From: Anaerolineaceae bacterium
GTDB taxonomy: Bacteria; Chloroflexota; Anaerolineae; Anaerolineales; Anaerolineaceae
Assembly: GCA_016927865.1 (NCBI GenBank)
Contig: JAFGLU010000095.1
Span: 1-33,483, forward strand
Direction of reading: 5' to 3'
DNA: 33,483 nucleotides
Shown: piece by piece, positions 8,448 to 14,839 of the stretch
Numbering within the stretch: position 1 is the first letter of the stretch
Layout of the letters: the number at the start of each line of letters is the position of its first letter
Notes under the pieces: model-generated
Told to the model about the DNA's origin: nothing
What the model saw: the letters and a program-made list of their open reading frames with translations, nothing else
Database searches by the model: none
Program-made: the position numbers and the translations under genes

Positions 8448-9335
8448 TCAGTTCAGCAATTCCCACAACTTGCGGTATCCAATGACCTGGACACCCATGT
8501 TTTGGATCGCCTCGCGCAAATCCTCGCGCAAGAAGGTGCGATAATCCTCAACCCGCGCCCTGTAATCGGGCGAAATGGCACGCAGTTCGGGCGTATCCGC
8601 CGCCGGGTGGATAATGAAGTGAGTAATACCCGGCTGCATGGCGGCAAAGGCGGCTTTGGCCTGTTCAAAGCGCTGGTCAGGCTTATCCAGATGAATGGTG
8701 GACATATGATCCAGCAGCGGGAAGCCCTGGGCCTCCAGCCCCTTGAGCATTTGCGCAGCCCCTTCAGCGGTGGCGGCGTCCAGCCCTAACCCTTGCAGCG
8801 TAGCTGCATCCCAGCGATAGAGCATCAGCGGGGTGCGCGTGCTCACGCCCAGCTCGATATAATGACTGAGCAGCTTGGGATGGACAATGGAGCCCATGTG
8901 CGTGTCCAGGTGCGTCACCGGGATGCCCACGGCGCGCGCTTTGGCAATCTGTGCCTCCAGCTCGCGACGGGCGGCCTGCGGGTCGGCAGTTTCCTGCACC
9001 TCGCGAGACTTGCGCGGGAAGAAGCCCTCCGCGTCCATCAATCCGCTGGCCGGGTCCCGCGTCGAGATCGGTCCCCAGCGGTAATACTGCCATTCGCAGG
9101 TCAGGGTCAAATGCACGCCCAGGTCGGTCTGGGGGTTCTCGCGGGCATATTTGCCCGCTTCCAACGCCCACGGGCAGGGCATCATTACCGCCCCGCAAGA
9201 GACCAGCCCAAACGCTTCCAACTCGGCATAAGCCTGCACGGTTGCCTGGCACATGCCCACGTCGTCGGCGTGGATGATGGCCACGCGGTCGCTGTCGGAA
9301 AAACCCAATTTTCGCAACACAGGATTCGGAGTCAT
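8448..9335 (-). CDS. ChbG/YdjC-family carbohydrate deacetylase
   Basis: A 295-residue YdjC/ChbG-type metal-dependent deacetylase. This family removes an acetyl group from N-acetylated disaccharides such as chitobiose 6-phosphate. The metal and catalytic motifs are present: HADD (22-25), GVHLTLT with His75, and THLDTH (141-146) with His142 and His146. It is cytosolic, with no signal peptide. Length is a little above the usual 250-280. The ATG at 9335 has AAAGGA 7 bases upstream. It is first in a two-gene operon with the GPH symporter, which fits import followed by deacetylation of an amino sugar. It is divergent from the LysE-type gene. No sugar kinase, hydrolase or regulator is linked, so the substrate is inference. 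Confidence 0.88.
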   Translation of the reverse strand: MTPNPVLRKLGFSDSDRVAIIHADDVGMCQATVQAYAELEAFGLVSCGAVMMPCPWALEAGKYARENPQTDLGVHLTLTCEWQYYRWGPISTRDPASGLMDAEGFFPRKSREVQETADPQAARRELEAQIAKARAVGIPVTHLDTHMGSIVHPKLLSHYIELGVSTRTPLMLYRWDAATLQGLGLDAATAEGAAQMLKGLEAQGFPLLDHMSTIHLDKPDQRFEQAKAAFAAMQPGITHFIIHPAADTPELRAISPDYRARVEDYRTFLREDLREAIQNMGVQVIGYRKLWELLN

Positions 9336-9365
9336 AGGTTGTCCTTTCAGAGAGATCTACGATAA

Positions 9366-9371
9366 ATTATA
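9366..9371 (-). promoter_or_regulatory. possible -10 box for the deacetylase/symporter operon
   Basis: Minus-strand TATAAT (in GGGCTATAATTTATCG) lies 30 bases before the deacetylase start. The -35 region 17 bases upstream is poor. On the other strand the LysE-type gene may use TAAAAT near 9523, close to its ATG. Confidence 0.35.
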
Positions 9372-9537
9372 GCCCACAACCCATTTTGCGCTCTGGCCAG
9401 AAGCTTGCTTTCCCGTCAATCCTCCTGTAAGGGGCACGGTGTGCGCCCACCCTCGTCCCAAACCGAAACTTACCTGAAAGGAATAACCGTCCCAAAATGG
9501 ACCATCCACTCCGAATTGTCTGGTAAAATCCAACCCT

Positions 9538-10149
9538 ATGGACGCATTCTTGCAGGGTATCATCGCCGGATACGGCATCGCCATCCCGGTGGGGGCTATT
9601 GCTATCCTCATCGTCGAAGCCGGGCTGCGGCGTGGATTTGCCTCGGGCTTTGCCGCCGGGGCCGGAGCCGCCACCGCCGACCTGGTCTATGCCACCCTGG
9701 CTGCCATCGCCGGGCAGGCCCTGGCTGCTCAATTGGCCCCCTTCGCGGACATTTTGCGCCTGGTCAGCGGGCTGGTGCTGGTTGTCCTCGGCGCTTACGG
9801 CATCTTGCAATTGCGCCGCGAGCAAACCGCCGCCGCCAGCAGCACCGATCCCGCCGTTCCTGCCGCCCCCTGGCAGACCTACACCCGCTTTGTCGGGCTC
9901 ACTTTGCTCAACCCGCTCACCATCACCTATTTCGCCGCCCTCATCCTGGGCGGGAACACCCTCGCCCCCACCTGGAACGCTCGCCTGTCGTTCGTGCTGG
10001 GCGCGGCCCTGGCCTCACTCTCCTGGCAGAGTCTGCTGGCCGGGGTGGGCGCGCTGGCCCACCGCCACCTCTCTCCGCAATTCCGCGCCATCACCAGCCT
10101 GCTCGGCAACCTGATCGTCATTGGGCTGGGCGTGCGCCTGTTCTTCTAG
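9538..10149 (+). CDS. LysE/RhtB-family amino acid exporter
   Basis: A 203-residue membrane protein of the LysE translocator superfamily, which exports amino acids or related metabolites using the proton gradient. The N-terminus shows the family pattern: a first helix with IAIPVGAIAILIVEAGLRRG (residues 14-33), then GFAAGAGAATADLVYA. The second half carries LLNPLTITYFAALI (about 122-135). About six hydrophobic segments are visible, and length matches the family. It is followed after 9 bases by the nitrilase-like gene, whose AGGAG overlaps this gene's stop, so both are co-transcribed. The exporter may remove the product of that hydrolase, or the pairing may be incidental. Confidence 0.85.
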   Translation: MDAFLQGIIAGYGIAIPVGAIAILIVEAGLRRGFASGFAAGAGAATADLVYATLAAIAGQALAAQLAPFADILRLVSGLVLVVLGAYGILQLRREQTAAASSTDPAVPAAPWQTYTRFVGLTLLNPLTITYFAALILGGNTLAPTWNARLSFVLGAALASLSWQSLLAGVGALAHRHLSPQFRAITSLLGNLIVIGLGVRLFF

Positions 10150-10158
10150 GAGACCCCC

Positions 10159-11043
10159 ATGAGCCAATTTACCGTAGCCATTCTGCAACTGGCCTCCGCC
10201 GGCACAGACCAGCAGGCCAACCTGACCAAAGGCGAATTCTACTGCCGGCATGCCGCGGCCAAAGGCGCTGACCTGGCCCTCTTCCCCGAGATGTGGAACA
10301 TCGGCTACAGCTTCTTCGACCCCGCCCAACCCGGCGCGCGGGAAGCCTGGGCCGAGCAAGCCGTGACTCTCGACAGCCCCTTCGTGAGCCACTTTCAAGA
10401 CCTGGCCCGCGAATTGAACATTGCCATCGGCCTGACCCTGCTCGAAAAAACTGACCCCGGCCCGCGCAACACCCTGGCCCTCATCGACCGCACCGGCAAG
10501 ATCGTCTTGACCTATGCCAAGGTGCACACCTGCGACTTCGGCCCCGAATCCGCCTGCGTGCGCGGCGAGGACTTTTTTGTTTGCACCCTCGATACCGCCG
10601 CCGGGCCCGTGCGAATCGGGGCGATGATCTGCTACGACCGTGAAGCCCCCGAATCGGCCCGCATTCTCATGCTGAAAGGTGCCGAGATTCTCATCGTGCC
10701 CAACGCCTGCGAGATGGAACAACTGCGCCTGGGTCAGCTCCAGGCCCGCGCCTACGAGAACATGCTCGGCATCGCCCTGGCCAATTACGCTTCTCCCCAG
10801 GAAAACGGGCACTCCATCGCTTATGACGGCATCGCTTATGAGGGAAACGGCTCGCGAGATATGATCCTCGTCCAGGCCGGGCAGGTAGAGGGCATCTACC
10901 TGGCTCATTTTGACCTGGACGCGCTGCGCGCCTACCGCCAAGGCGAAATCTGGGGCAACGCCTACCGCCGCCCAGGCCGCTATAACCAGCTCCTCGACCC
11001 GGCTGTGCAACCGCCCTTCCAGCGCAAGGACGCTCGGCGTTAG
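10159..11043 (+). CDS. carbon-nitrogen hydrolase (nitrilase superfamily)
   Basis: A 294-residue cytosolic amidohydrolase of the nitrilase superfamily, which hydrolyses C-N bonds through a Cys thioester. The Glu-Lys-Cys triad is visible: Glu44 in LFPEMWN, Lys121 in YAKVHTC and Cys158 in MICYDREAPE, followed by the ILIVPNACEM block (178-187). The sequence is closer to the amidase and N-carbamoyl branches (carbamoylputrescine amidase, omega-amidase) than to true nitrilases, but I cannot fix the substrate. The ATG has AGGAG 6 bases upstream, formed partly by the previous gene's stop region. It ends 110 bases before the convergent cytidylyltransferase-fusion gene, with a long palindrome between them. 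Confidence 0.88.
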   Translation: MSQFTVAILQLASAGTDQQANLTKGEFYCRHAAAKGADLALFPEMWNIGYSFFDPAQPGAREAWAEQAVTLDSPFVSHFQDLARELNIAIGLTLLEKTDPGPRNTLALIDRTGKIVLTYAKVHTCDFGPESACVRGEDFFVCTLDTAAGPVRIGAMICYDREAPESARILMLKGAEILIVPNACEMEQLRLGQLQARAYENMLGIALANYASPQENGHSIAYDGIAYEGNGSRDMILVQAGQVEGIYLAHFDLDALRAYRQGEIWGNAYRRPGRYNQLLDPAVQPPFQRKDARR

Positions 11044-11074
11044 TCCACAACAACTCACCATAGGCGAGAAAAAT

Positions 11075-11131
11075 TCCGCGAATGAGGTGTTTGAGAGGTG
11101 CGCAGCACTTCTCAAACACCTCATTCGCGGA
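11075..11131. terminator. 27-bp palindrome between convergent genes
   Basis: Arms 11075-11101 (starting TCCGCGAATGAGG) and 11105-11131 pair with a single G-T wobble around a GCA loop. On the minus strand the stem is followed by AATTTTTC, so it fits an intrinsic terminator for the minus-strand gene at 11154-12296; on the plus strand no good U-run follows. The tip GGTGC-GCA-GCAC resembles the tips of the palindromes at 6965 and 13043. Confidence 0.7.
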
Positions 11132-11153
11132 TCATTCTGGTTTGGGTAAATGC

Positions 11154-12296
11154 CTAGTCCAACCGCCGCCGCGATACAATGCGCAGCGCGTTTTCGATCG
11201 GGTGATCCGCCACCAGGATCAAATAGCCACCCCCACCCGCCCCGGAAACCTTCCAACCCAGGGCTTCGTTGCGGAATTTTTCGATCAACTCTTCCATCAC
11301 CGGGCTGACCATGTTGGGGAACATGGCAATTTGCGCGTCATAGGACCTGCGCACAGCCTGCCCAAACCCCGCCAAATCCCGCTCCTTGATCGCCTGCCAA
11401 CAGTCATCGGTGGCTACTGAGAGCGCTCTGGCCCCGGCCTCGTCGATGTGGGTATCTTCTAAAACATGGTAATCGTATTGTCGCGGGCCAAGCGGCACCA
11501 GGTAAAAGGCTTGCTCCATGAATTGCAGCGTCTGCTCGTCATTCATCGATTCGATCCGCGAAGGCCAGTATGCCCCCTCAAAGTAGGCATAATTGACTCC
11601 CGGCATCATCAACCCAATCGAGTCCTGCGCCCCGGAAATTTCTTGCGTGCCCGGCGGGTTGTCGTAACAAAACAGAATCTTGGCCAATTTGGCCGGGTCT
11701 TCCACCGGCAAGCGCGGCCCCCACAGTTCGACCGCCTTGCGCCGGGTGCTGGTAGCCATGCCGCTGCGCTCGTTGAACTCGATGGTCGGCTCAATGCCCA
11801 ACGTAATCACCGCGCCGGGGTAATGCCTGGAGACGAAGGGCTGGTCCAGCCAACCACCCGCCACATCGATGCGATATGGGATGTTCACCAATGAGCGCAG
11901 CGCGGTGGTAGAGCGCGCCGAAAGGCCGTCATGCGGATCGCGCTTGAGTACCACATGCTCAATGCCCAATTCGGCGCACAGCTTCTGCTTGTCGGGCGTG
12001 TTGCCGTCTTCGTTGACGATGAAGTAATCAGGTCGAACTTCCTGCAGCTCGGCCACAAAATCCAGCATGCCCGAACCGCGCGAGATCACGGCCTGTTTCA
12101 CCGCCGCCACCGACTGCACCATGAACAGCCGCTCCTGCTCGGTGTTCACCGGCGGGCGGCCTTTCAGTTCAAACACCGTCCGGTCAGAGCCCAGGGCCAC
12201 GTAGAGGTCGCCGTAACGCGCCGCCGCTTGAAAAAACTCTACGTGCCCACTGTGCAGCAGGTCAAAACACCCGCTCACAAATGCCTTCTTGGTCAT
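11154..12296 (-). CDS. cytidylyltransferase fused to a GHMP-kinase-like domain
   Basis: A 380-residue two-domain protein. Residues 1-140 are a nucleotidyltransferase of the glycerol-3-phosphate cytidylyltransferase/HldE type: SGCFDLLHSGH with the HxGH motif at 15-18 and the late motif LSARSTTALR (125-134). Residues 140-380 resemble a GHMP sugar kinase: RIDVAGGWLD near 142-151, SGAQDSIG near 221-228 and a glycine-rich SGAGGGG (351-357) late motif. The usual phosphate loop PxxxGLGSSA is reduced to something like GMATST (179-184), so kinase activity is uncertain. The pair would suit making an NDP-activated heptose or other sugar for glycans. Start chosen at ATG 12296 because GAAGGAGA lies 6 bases upstream; a longer frame starting at 12332 has no such signal. 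It stands alone. Confidence 0.75.
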   Translation of the reverse strand: MTKKAFVSGCFDLLHSGHVEFFQAAARYGDLYVALGSDRTVFELKGRPPVNTEQERLFMVQSVAAVKQAVISRGSGMLDFVAELQEVRPDYFIVNEDGNTPDKQKLCAELGIEHVVLKRDPHDGLSARSTTALRSLVNIPYRIDVAGGWLDQPFVSRHYPGAVITLGIEPTIEFNERSGMATSTRRKAVELWGPRLPVEDPAKLAKILFCYDNPPGTQEISGAQDSIGLMMPGVNYAYFEGAYWPSRIESMNDEQTLQFMEQAFYLVPLGPRQYDYHVLEDTHIDEAGARALSVATDDCWQAIKERDLAGFGQAVRRSYDAQIAMFPNMVSPVMEELIEKFRNEALGWKVSGAGGGGYLILVADHPIENALRIVSRRRLD

Positions 12297-12395
12297 GCCG
12301 TCTCCTTCGCATAGGGTTGGGGTCAAGACCAATTATGCGTTGAAAACCGGCAGATGACAAGCCGATCCTTGCGCCTGGCAAAAGCGCCTTGTAGT

Positions 12396-12532
12396 GGCGA
12401 GGCGAGATTCGGCAAAAGAAATCCTTGGGTTCTGGTAGCCTCGCCGAAAGCACAAGACGGTAAGATCGTAACCCCGAAATTCCTACCCGCGACTATCCAT
12501 GAGTAGAAAGATGCGGGGTAAGGATACCCCGC
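12396..12532. repeat. intergenic inverted repeats, second with terminator-like hairpin
   Basis: GGCGAGGC (12396-12403) and GCCTCGCC (12438-12445) form an inverted pair. Further on, GCGGGGTA (12513-12520) and TACCCCGC (12525-12532) form a perfect hairpin followed by CTACGA. The same design, GCCGGGT-AAGAA-ACCCGGC then CTACC, occurs at 17697-17720. The second hairpin starts 8 bases past the tail tube gene's stop and may end its transcript, though the U-run is weak (ATCTTTCT). Confidence 0.5.
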
Positions 12533-12540
12533 CTACGAGA

Positions 12541-12993
12541 TTACTCCATCTCCATGCGCTCGAAGGCCAACTCCACAATCTCGGTCAGCACATCCGGCAT
12601 GCATGCATTCAAGGGCGAGAAAGTGATGGACACAATACGCGTATTGGTGAACTTCCAGATCAGCACGGTTTGCGTCAAATCTTCGCTCAACAAGTGCACT
12701 CTGATGCTCCGCACCGTGCCCTGATCCCCGTTCCGCACCGCGTTCCACCATTCGTACAGGGCCAAGGATCCAATTGCTCCCCGTTTGAGAATCAGGTTCC
12801 CATACTCGGTCGTCAGGGTGATCTTGCGCTTGTTGTTCTCGCGCTCATTCCCGCTGCGATATTCCCCCACCTGCACGCGCGCATCAGGGAAAATCACCTC
12901 GCTGAAGCCCGCCTCCACGCCGCTGGTGTCGCCGGTACCCAGGTCGACCAGGAAATTCTGCGAACTATACGGACGCTCACGTAACACTGACAT
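12541..12993 (-). CDS. orphan T4 gp19-like tail tube protein (contractile injection system type)
   Basis: A 150-residue protein matching the layout of the phage T4 gp19/Afp-type tail tube family: start YSSQNFLVDLG (9-19), then GFSEVIFPDA, VGEYRSGNE, ITLTTEYGNLILKRG, LYEWWNAVRNGD and a closing WKFTNTRIVSITFSPLNA beta segment. Such proteins form the hexameric inner tube of contractile tails and of extracellular injection systems. No sheath, baseplate, AAA+ ATPase, spike, LysM or tail terminator gene is in the window, so it is an orphan here. ATG 12993 was chosen because AGGAG lies 8 bases upstream; the frame stays open up to 13083, but that stretch runs through the palindrome at 13043. It is divergent from the ANT(6) gene. 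Function in this organism is unknown; it might work in trans with a distant injection locus. Confidence 0.75.
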   Translation of the reverse strand: MSVLRERPYSSQNFLVDLGTGDTSGVEAGFSEVIFPDARVQVGEYRSGNERENNKRKITLTTEYGNLILKRGAIGSLALYEWWNAVRNGDQGTVRSIRVHLLSEDLTQTVLIWKFTNTRIVSITFSPLNACMPDVLTEIVELAFERMEME

Positions 12994-13042
12994 TGGAATG
13001 CTCCTGAAAAAGATTAAATGTCTACCCAAAATTTTTTTTTGG

Positions 13043-13105
13043 GGGATGCGATTTTGAGGTTTTTGTGGGTGCTTCGCACCCACAAAAACCTCAAAATCGC
13101 ATCCC
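13043..13105. repeat. perfect 30-bp palindrome in a divergent promoter region
   Basis: Arms 13043-13072 and 13076-13105 pair perfectly around TTC. The tip GGGTGC-TTC-GCACCC (13067-13081) is identical to that at 6982-6996, while the outer arms are unrelated. A T9 run and a CCCAAAA/TTTTGGG mini-stem flank it on the left. It lies between two divergently transcribed genes, so it cannot be a terminator for either. Confidence 0.85.
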
Positions 13106-13143
13106 TTCCGAATTTTCAGATAGGCTCTAGAGCCATTATAAAC

Positions 13144-13168
13144 TTATTTGATCAAATATATCAAATAA
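13144..13168. promoter_or_regulatory. candidate operator upstream of ANT(6)
   Basis: TTATTTGAT (13144-13152) and ATCAAATAA (13160-13168) form a 9-bp inverted repeat with a 7-base spacer. Inside it TATTTGATCAAATA (about 13145-13158) is a perfect palindrome, giving three TTTGAT half-sites. It lies just upstream of the -35 region of the promoter at 13189, a common position for a dimeric regulator. Confidence 0.45.
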
Positions 13169-13188
13169 AACCAAAAGTCAACCACAGG

Positions 13189-13194
13189 TATAAT
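13189..13194 (+). promoter_or_regulatory. -10 box of the ANT(6) gene
   Basis: TATAAT at 13189-13194 lies 30 bases before the chosen ATG (13225). The -35 region 17 bases upstream (TAAAAC) is weak, which together with the adjacent palindrome suggests activator or repressor control. Confidence 0.5.
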
Positions 13195-13224
13195 TATCTG
13201 ACTTCCCCTATTCTCGAGGTACCC

Positions 13225-14082
13225 ATGCGCAACGAAAATCAGGTCTTCGATCAAATTCTCCACTTTGCCCGCAGCCGTGATGACATCCGCGCCGTCACCT
13301 TGAACGGCTCGCGCGCCAACCCCAATGCCCCCAAAGATTTCCTTCAAGACTACGATGTGGTCTGCTTTACCTCCAATCCTCGCGCCTACGTGGACGACCC
13401 ATCCTGGATTTCCACATTCGGCGAGTTGGTCATCCTGCAGCAAAATGATTTCACCGAATACGATCTGGAAGGTTACATCTTCCTGATACTTTTTCAGGAC
13501 GGCGTGCGCATCGACCTGGCTTTTAACCCATTGGGAATCCTGCCCCACCTGCCCAACGACTCGATGACCGTGGTTCTCCTCGACAAAGACGCCCAGGTTC
13601 CCTCCATCCCGCCAACATCCGACTCAGGATACATCACCCCTCGCCCAACCGAAAAAGAATGGAATGAAGCTGTCAATGAAATCTTCTGGTGCTCCAACAA
13701 CGTCGCCAAAGGCATCTGGCGGGATGAACTCCCTTACGTCAAGTTTATGTACGAGTCCATCATTCGCGAAGCGCTGCTCAAAGTTGTCTCCTGGTATGCG
13801 GCCTCGCGCCACTACTGGCAGATCAACCCCGGCTACTTTGGAAAGTGGCTCCAGCGCTTCCTCCCCGCCGAGATCTGGGAGCAGTACCGCGCCACCTATT
13901 CGGGCGCAGATTACGCAGAAATTTGGGGTTCACTCTTCACGGCCCTGGATTTAACCCGCAAAATCGGCCAGGAGCTGGCCGATTTGCTTGGCTATCGGTA
14001 CCCAATCGACGATGATATCCGCACCGTGGCTTACCTGCGCCACGTGCGCAGCCTGCCGCCGGATGCGATTTCATTTGACTAG
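13225..14082 (+). CDS. ANT(6)-type aminoglycoside 6-adenylyltransferase
   Basis: A 285-residue protein of the AadK/AadE family, which transfers AMP from ATP to the 6-hydroxyl of streptomycin. The nucleotidyltransferase core is clear: MRNENQVFDQILHFA at the start, LNGSRANPNAPKD (26-38) and the metal-binding QDYDVV (Asp42 and Asp44). The all-helical C-terminal half matches family length (AadK is about 284). The start is ATG 13225 with GAGGT 4 bases upstream; the frame is open from 13018, but that region includes the palindrome and promoter. A bidirectional terminator follows. Base use is like the neighbouring genes and no mobile element is linked, so it looks like a resident chromosomal gene. 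Real streptomycin resistance is unproven. Confidence 0.87.
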   Translation: MRNENQVFDQILHFARSRDDIRAVTLNGSRANPNAPKDFLQDYDVVCFTSNPRAYVDDPSWISTFGELVILQQNDFTEYDLEGYIFLILFQDGVRIDLAFNPLGILPHLPNDSMTVVLLDKDAQVPSIPPTSDSGYITPRPTEKEWNEAVNEIFWCSNNVAKGIWRDELPYVKFMYESIIREALLKVVSWYAASRHYWQINPGYFGKWLQRFLPAEIWEQYRATYSGADYAEIWGSLFTALDLTRKIGQELADLLGYRYPIDDDIRTVAYLRHVRSLPPDAISFD

Positions 14083-14090
14083 ATGACATC

Positions 14091-14138
14091 AAAAAGCAGT
14101 TCAATGCAGCATGAACGCACTGTATTGAACTGCTTTTT
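14091..14138. terminator. bidirectional intrinsic terminator
   Basis: Arms AAAAAGCAGTTCAATGCAG (14091-14109) and 14120-14138 pair over 19 bases with one G-T wobble around a 10-base loop, flanked by A5 and T5. This is a typical two-way terminator between the convergent ANT(6) and corrinoid protein genes. Confidence 0.9.
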
Positions 14139-14172
14139 GACTTAAATTGTCCCGCACTGGGGCAGGGTGAAA

Positions 14173-14808
14173 TTACGCCGTCAACGACTTGGCTAAAGCC
14201 ACCGCGCGGCTGGCGTCCGCCGCATATCCATCCGCGCCAATCTGGCTGGCATACGCATCCGTCACCGGTGCGCCGCCGATCATGATCTTCACCTTGTCAC
14301 GCAGCCCGGCTTCTTCCAAAGCGGCCACGGTCGATTTCATGTTCACCATCGTGGTGGTCAACAGGGCCGACATCGCCACCACATTCGGGGCGTGTTCCTG
14401 CGTCGCTGCTACGAACTTCTCGGCGGGCACGTCCGAGCCCAAATCCACCACCTGGAAGCCCGCTCCCTCCAGCATCAGCCCTACCAGGTTCTTGCCAATG
14501 TCGTGCAAATCGCCCTTCACCGTGCCTATGATGACCTTGCCCGCAGCGCCCACCTCGCCCGAACCCAGGTGCGGCTTGAGGATCGCCATGGCGCTCTTCA
14601 TGGCCCGCGCTGCGATGAGCATTTCGGGCACGAAGAACTCGCCTTCCTCGAAAAGGCGCCCCACCTCGCCCATCCCGGCGATCAGCCCTTCGTTGAGGAT
14701 GGCCGAAGGGTTCACGCCCTCGGCCAGCGCGGTTTCCACTTCCGCCTGGATCCCTTTGTTGTCACCATTTACGACACAATCAAAAATAGCTTTGATCCGC
14801 TCTTCCAT
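14173..14808 (-). CDS. methyltransferase corrinoid protein (MtaC/MtbC-like)
   Basis: A 211-residue corrinoid shuttle protein. Residues 1-85 form the helical cap domain typical of MetH and MtaC (AILNEGLIAGMGEVGRLF, EEGEFFVPEMLIAARAM), and 88-211 form the cobalamin-binding Rossmann domain with DLHDIG (100-105; His102 is the lower axial cobalt ligand), SALL near 147-150 and GG at 178-179. It carries a methyl group on Co(III) between two methyltransferases. It is third in an operon after the homocysteine methyltransferase and the ferredoxin-ASKHA activator, 31 bases downstream of the latter. ATG 14808 has AGGAGAAGG upstream. The methyl donor enzyme is not in the window. Confidence 0.9.
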   Translation of the reverse strand: MEERIKAIFDCVVNGDNKGIQAEVETALAEGVNPSAILNEGLIAGMGEVGRLFEEGEFFVPEMLIAARAMKSAMAILKPHLGSGEVGAAGKVIIGTVKGDLHDIGKNLVGLMLEGAGFQVVDLGSDVPAEKFVAATQEHAPNVVAMSALLTTTMVNMKSTVAALEEAGLRDKVKIMIGGAPVTDAYASQIGADGYAADASRAVALAKSLTA

Positions 14809-14839
14809 TGCCCTTCTCCTTGTCGGTTTAAGAGGATAA

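Noticed and set aside
10015..11256. 413-codon open frame on the minus strand opposite the LysE-like and nitrilase genes
   Set aside because: Antisense shadow of a nitrilase with a complete catalytic triad; composition is Gly/Val/His-rich, without a domain or ribosome binding site.
12333..12540. tRNA or small RNA gene in the 208-base gap
   Set aside because: No cloverleaf or GGTTCGA-type T-loop with matching acceptor arms was found; the paired segments are explained by short inverted repeats.
12994..13083. N-terminal extension of the tail tube gene
   Set aside because: Encoded largely by the palindrome arm and T-run; the ATG at 12993 has AGGAG and matches the family start.
13018..13224. N-terminal extension of the ANT(6) gene
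   Set aside because: The extension runs through a perfect palindrome and the TATAAT promoter; homologues start at MRN, where a ribosome binding site is present.
12541..14082. prophage or resistance island
   Set aside because: Only one phage-like gene and one resistance-type gene, with no integrase, transposase, attachment repeats or flanking tRNA; composition matches the neighbours.
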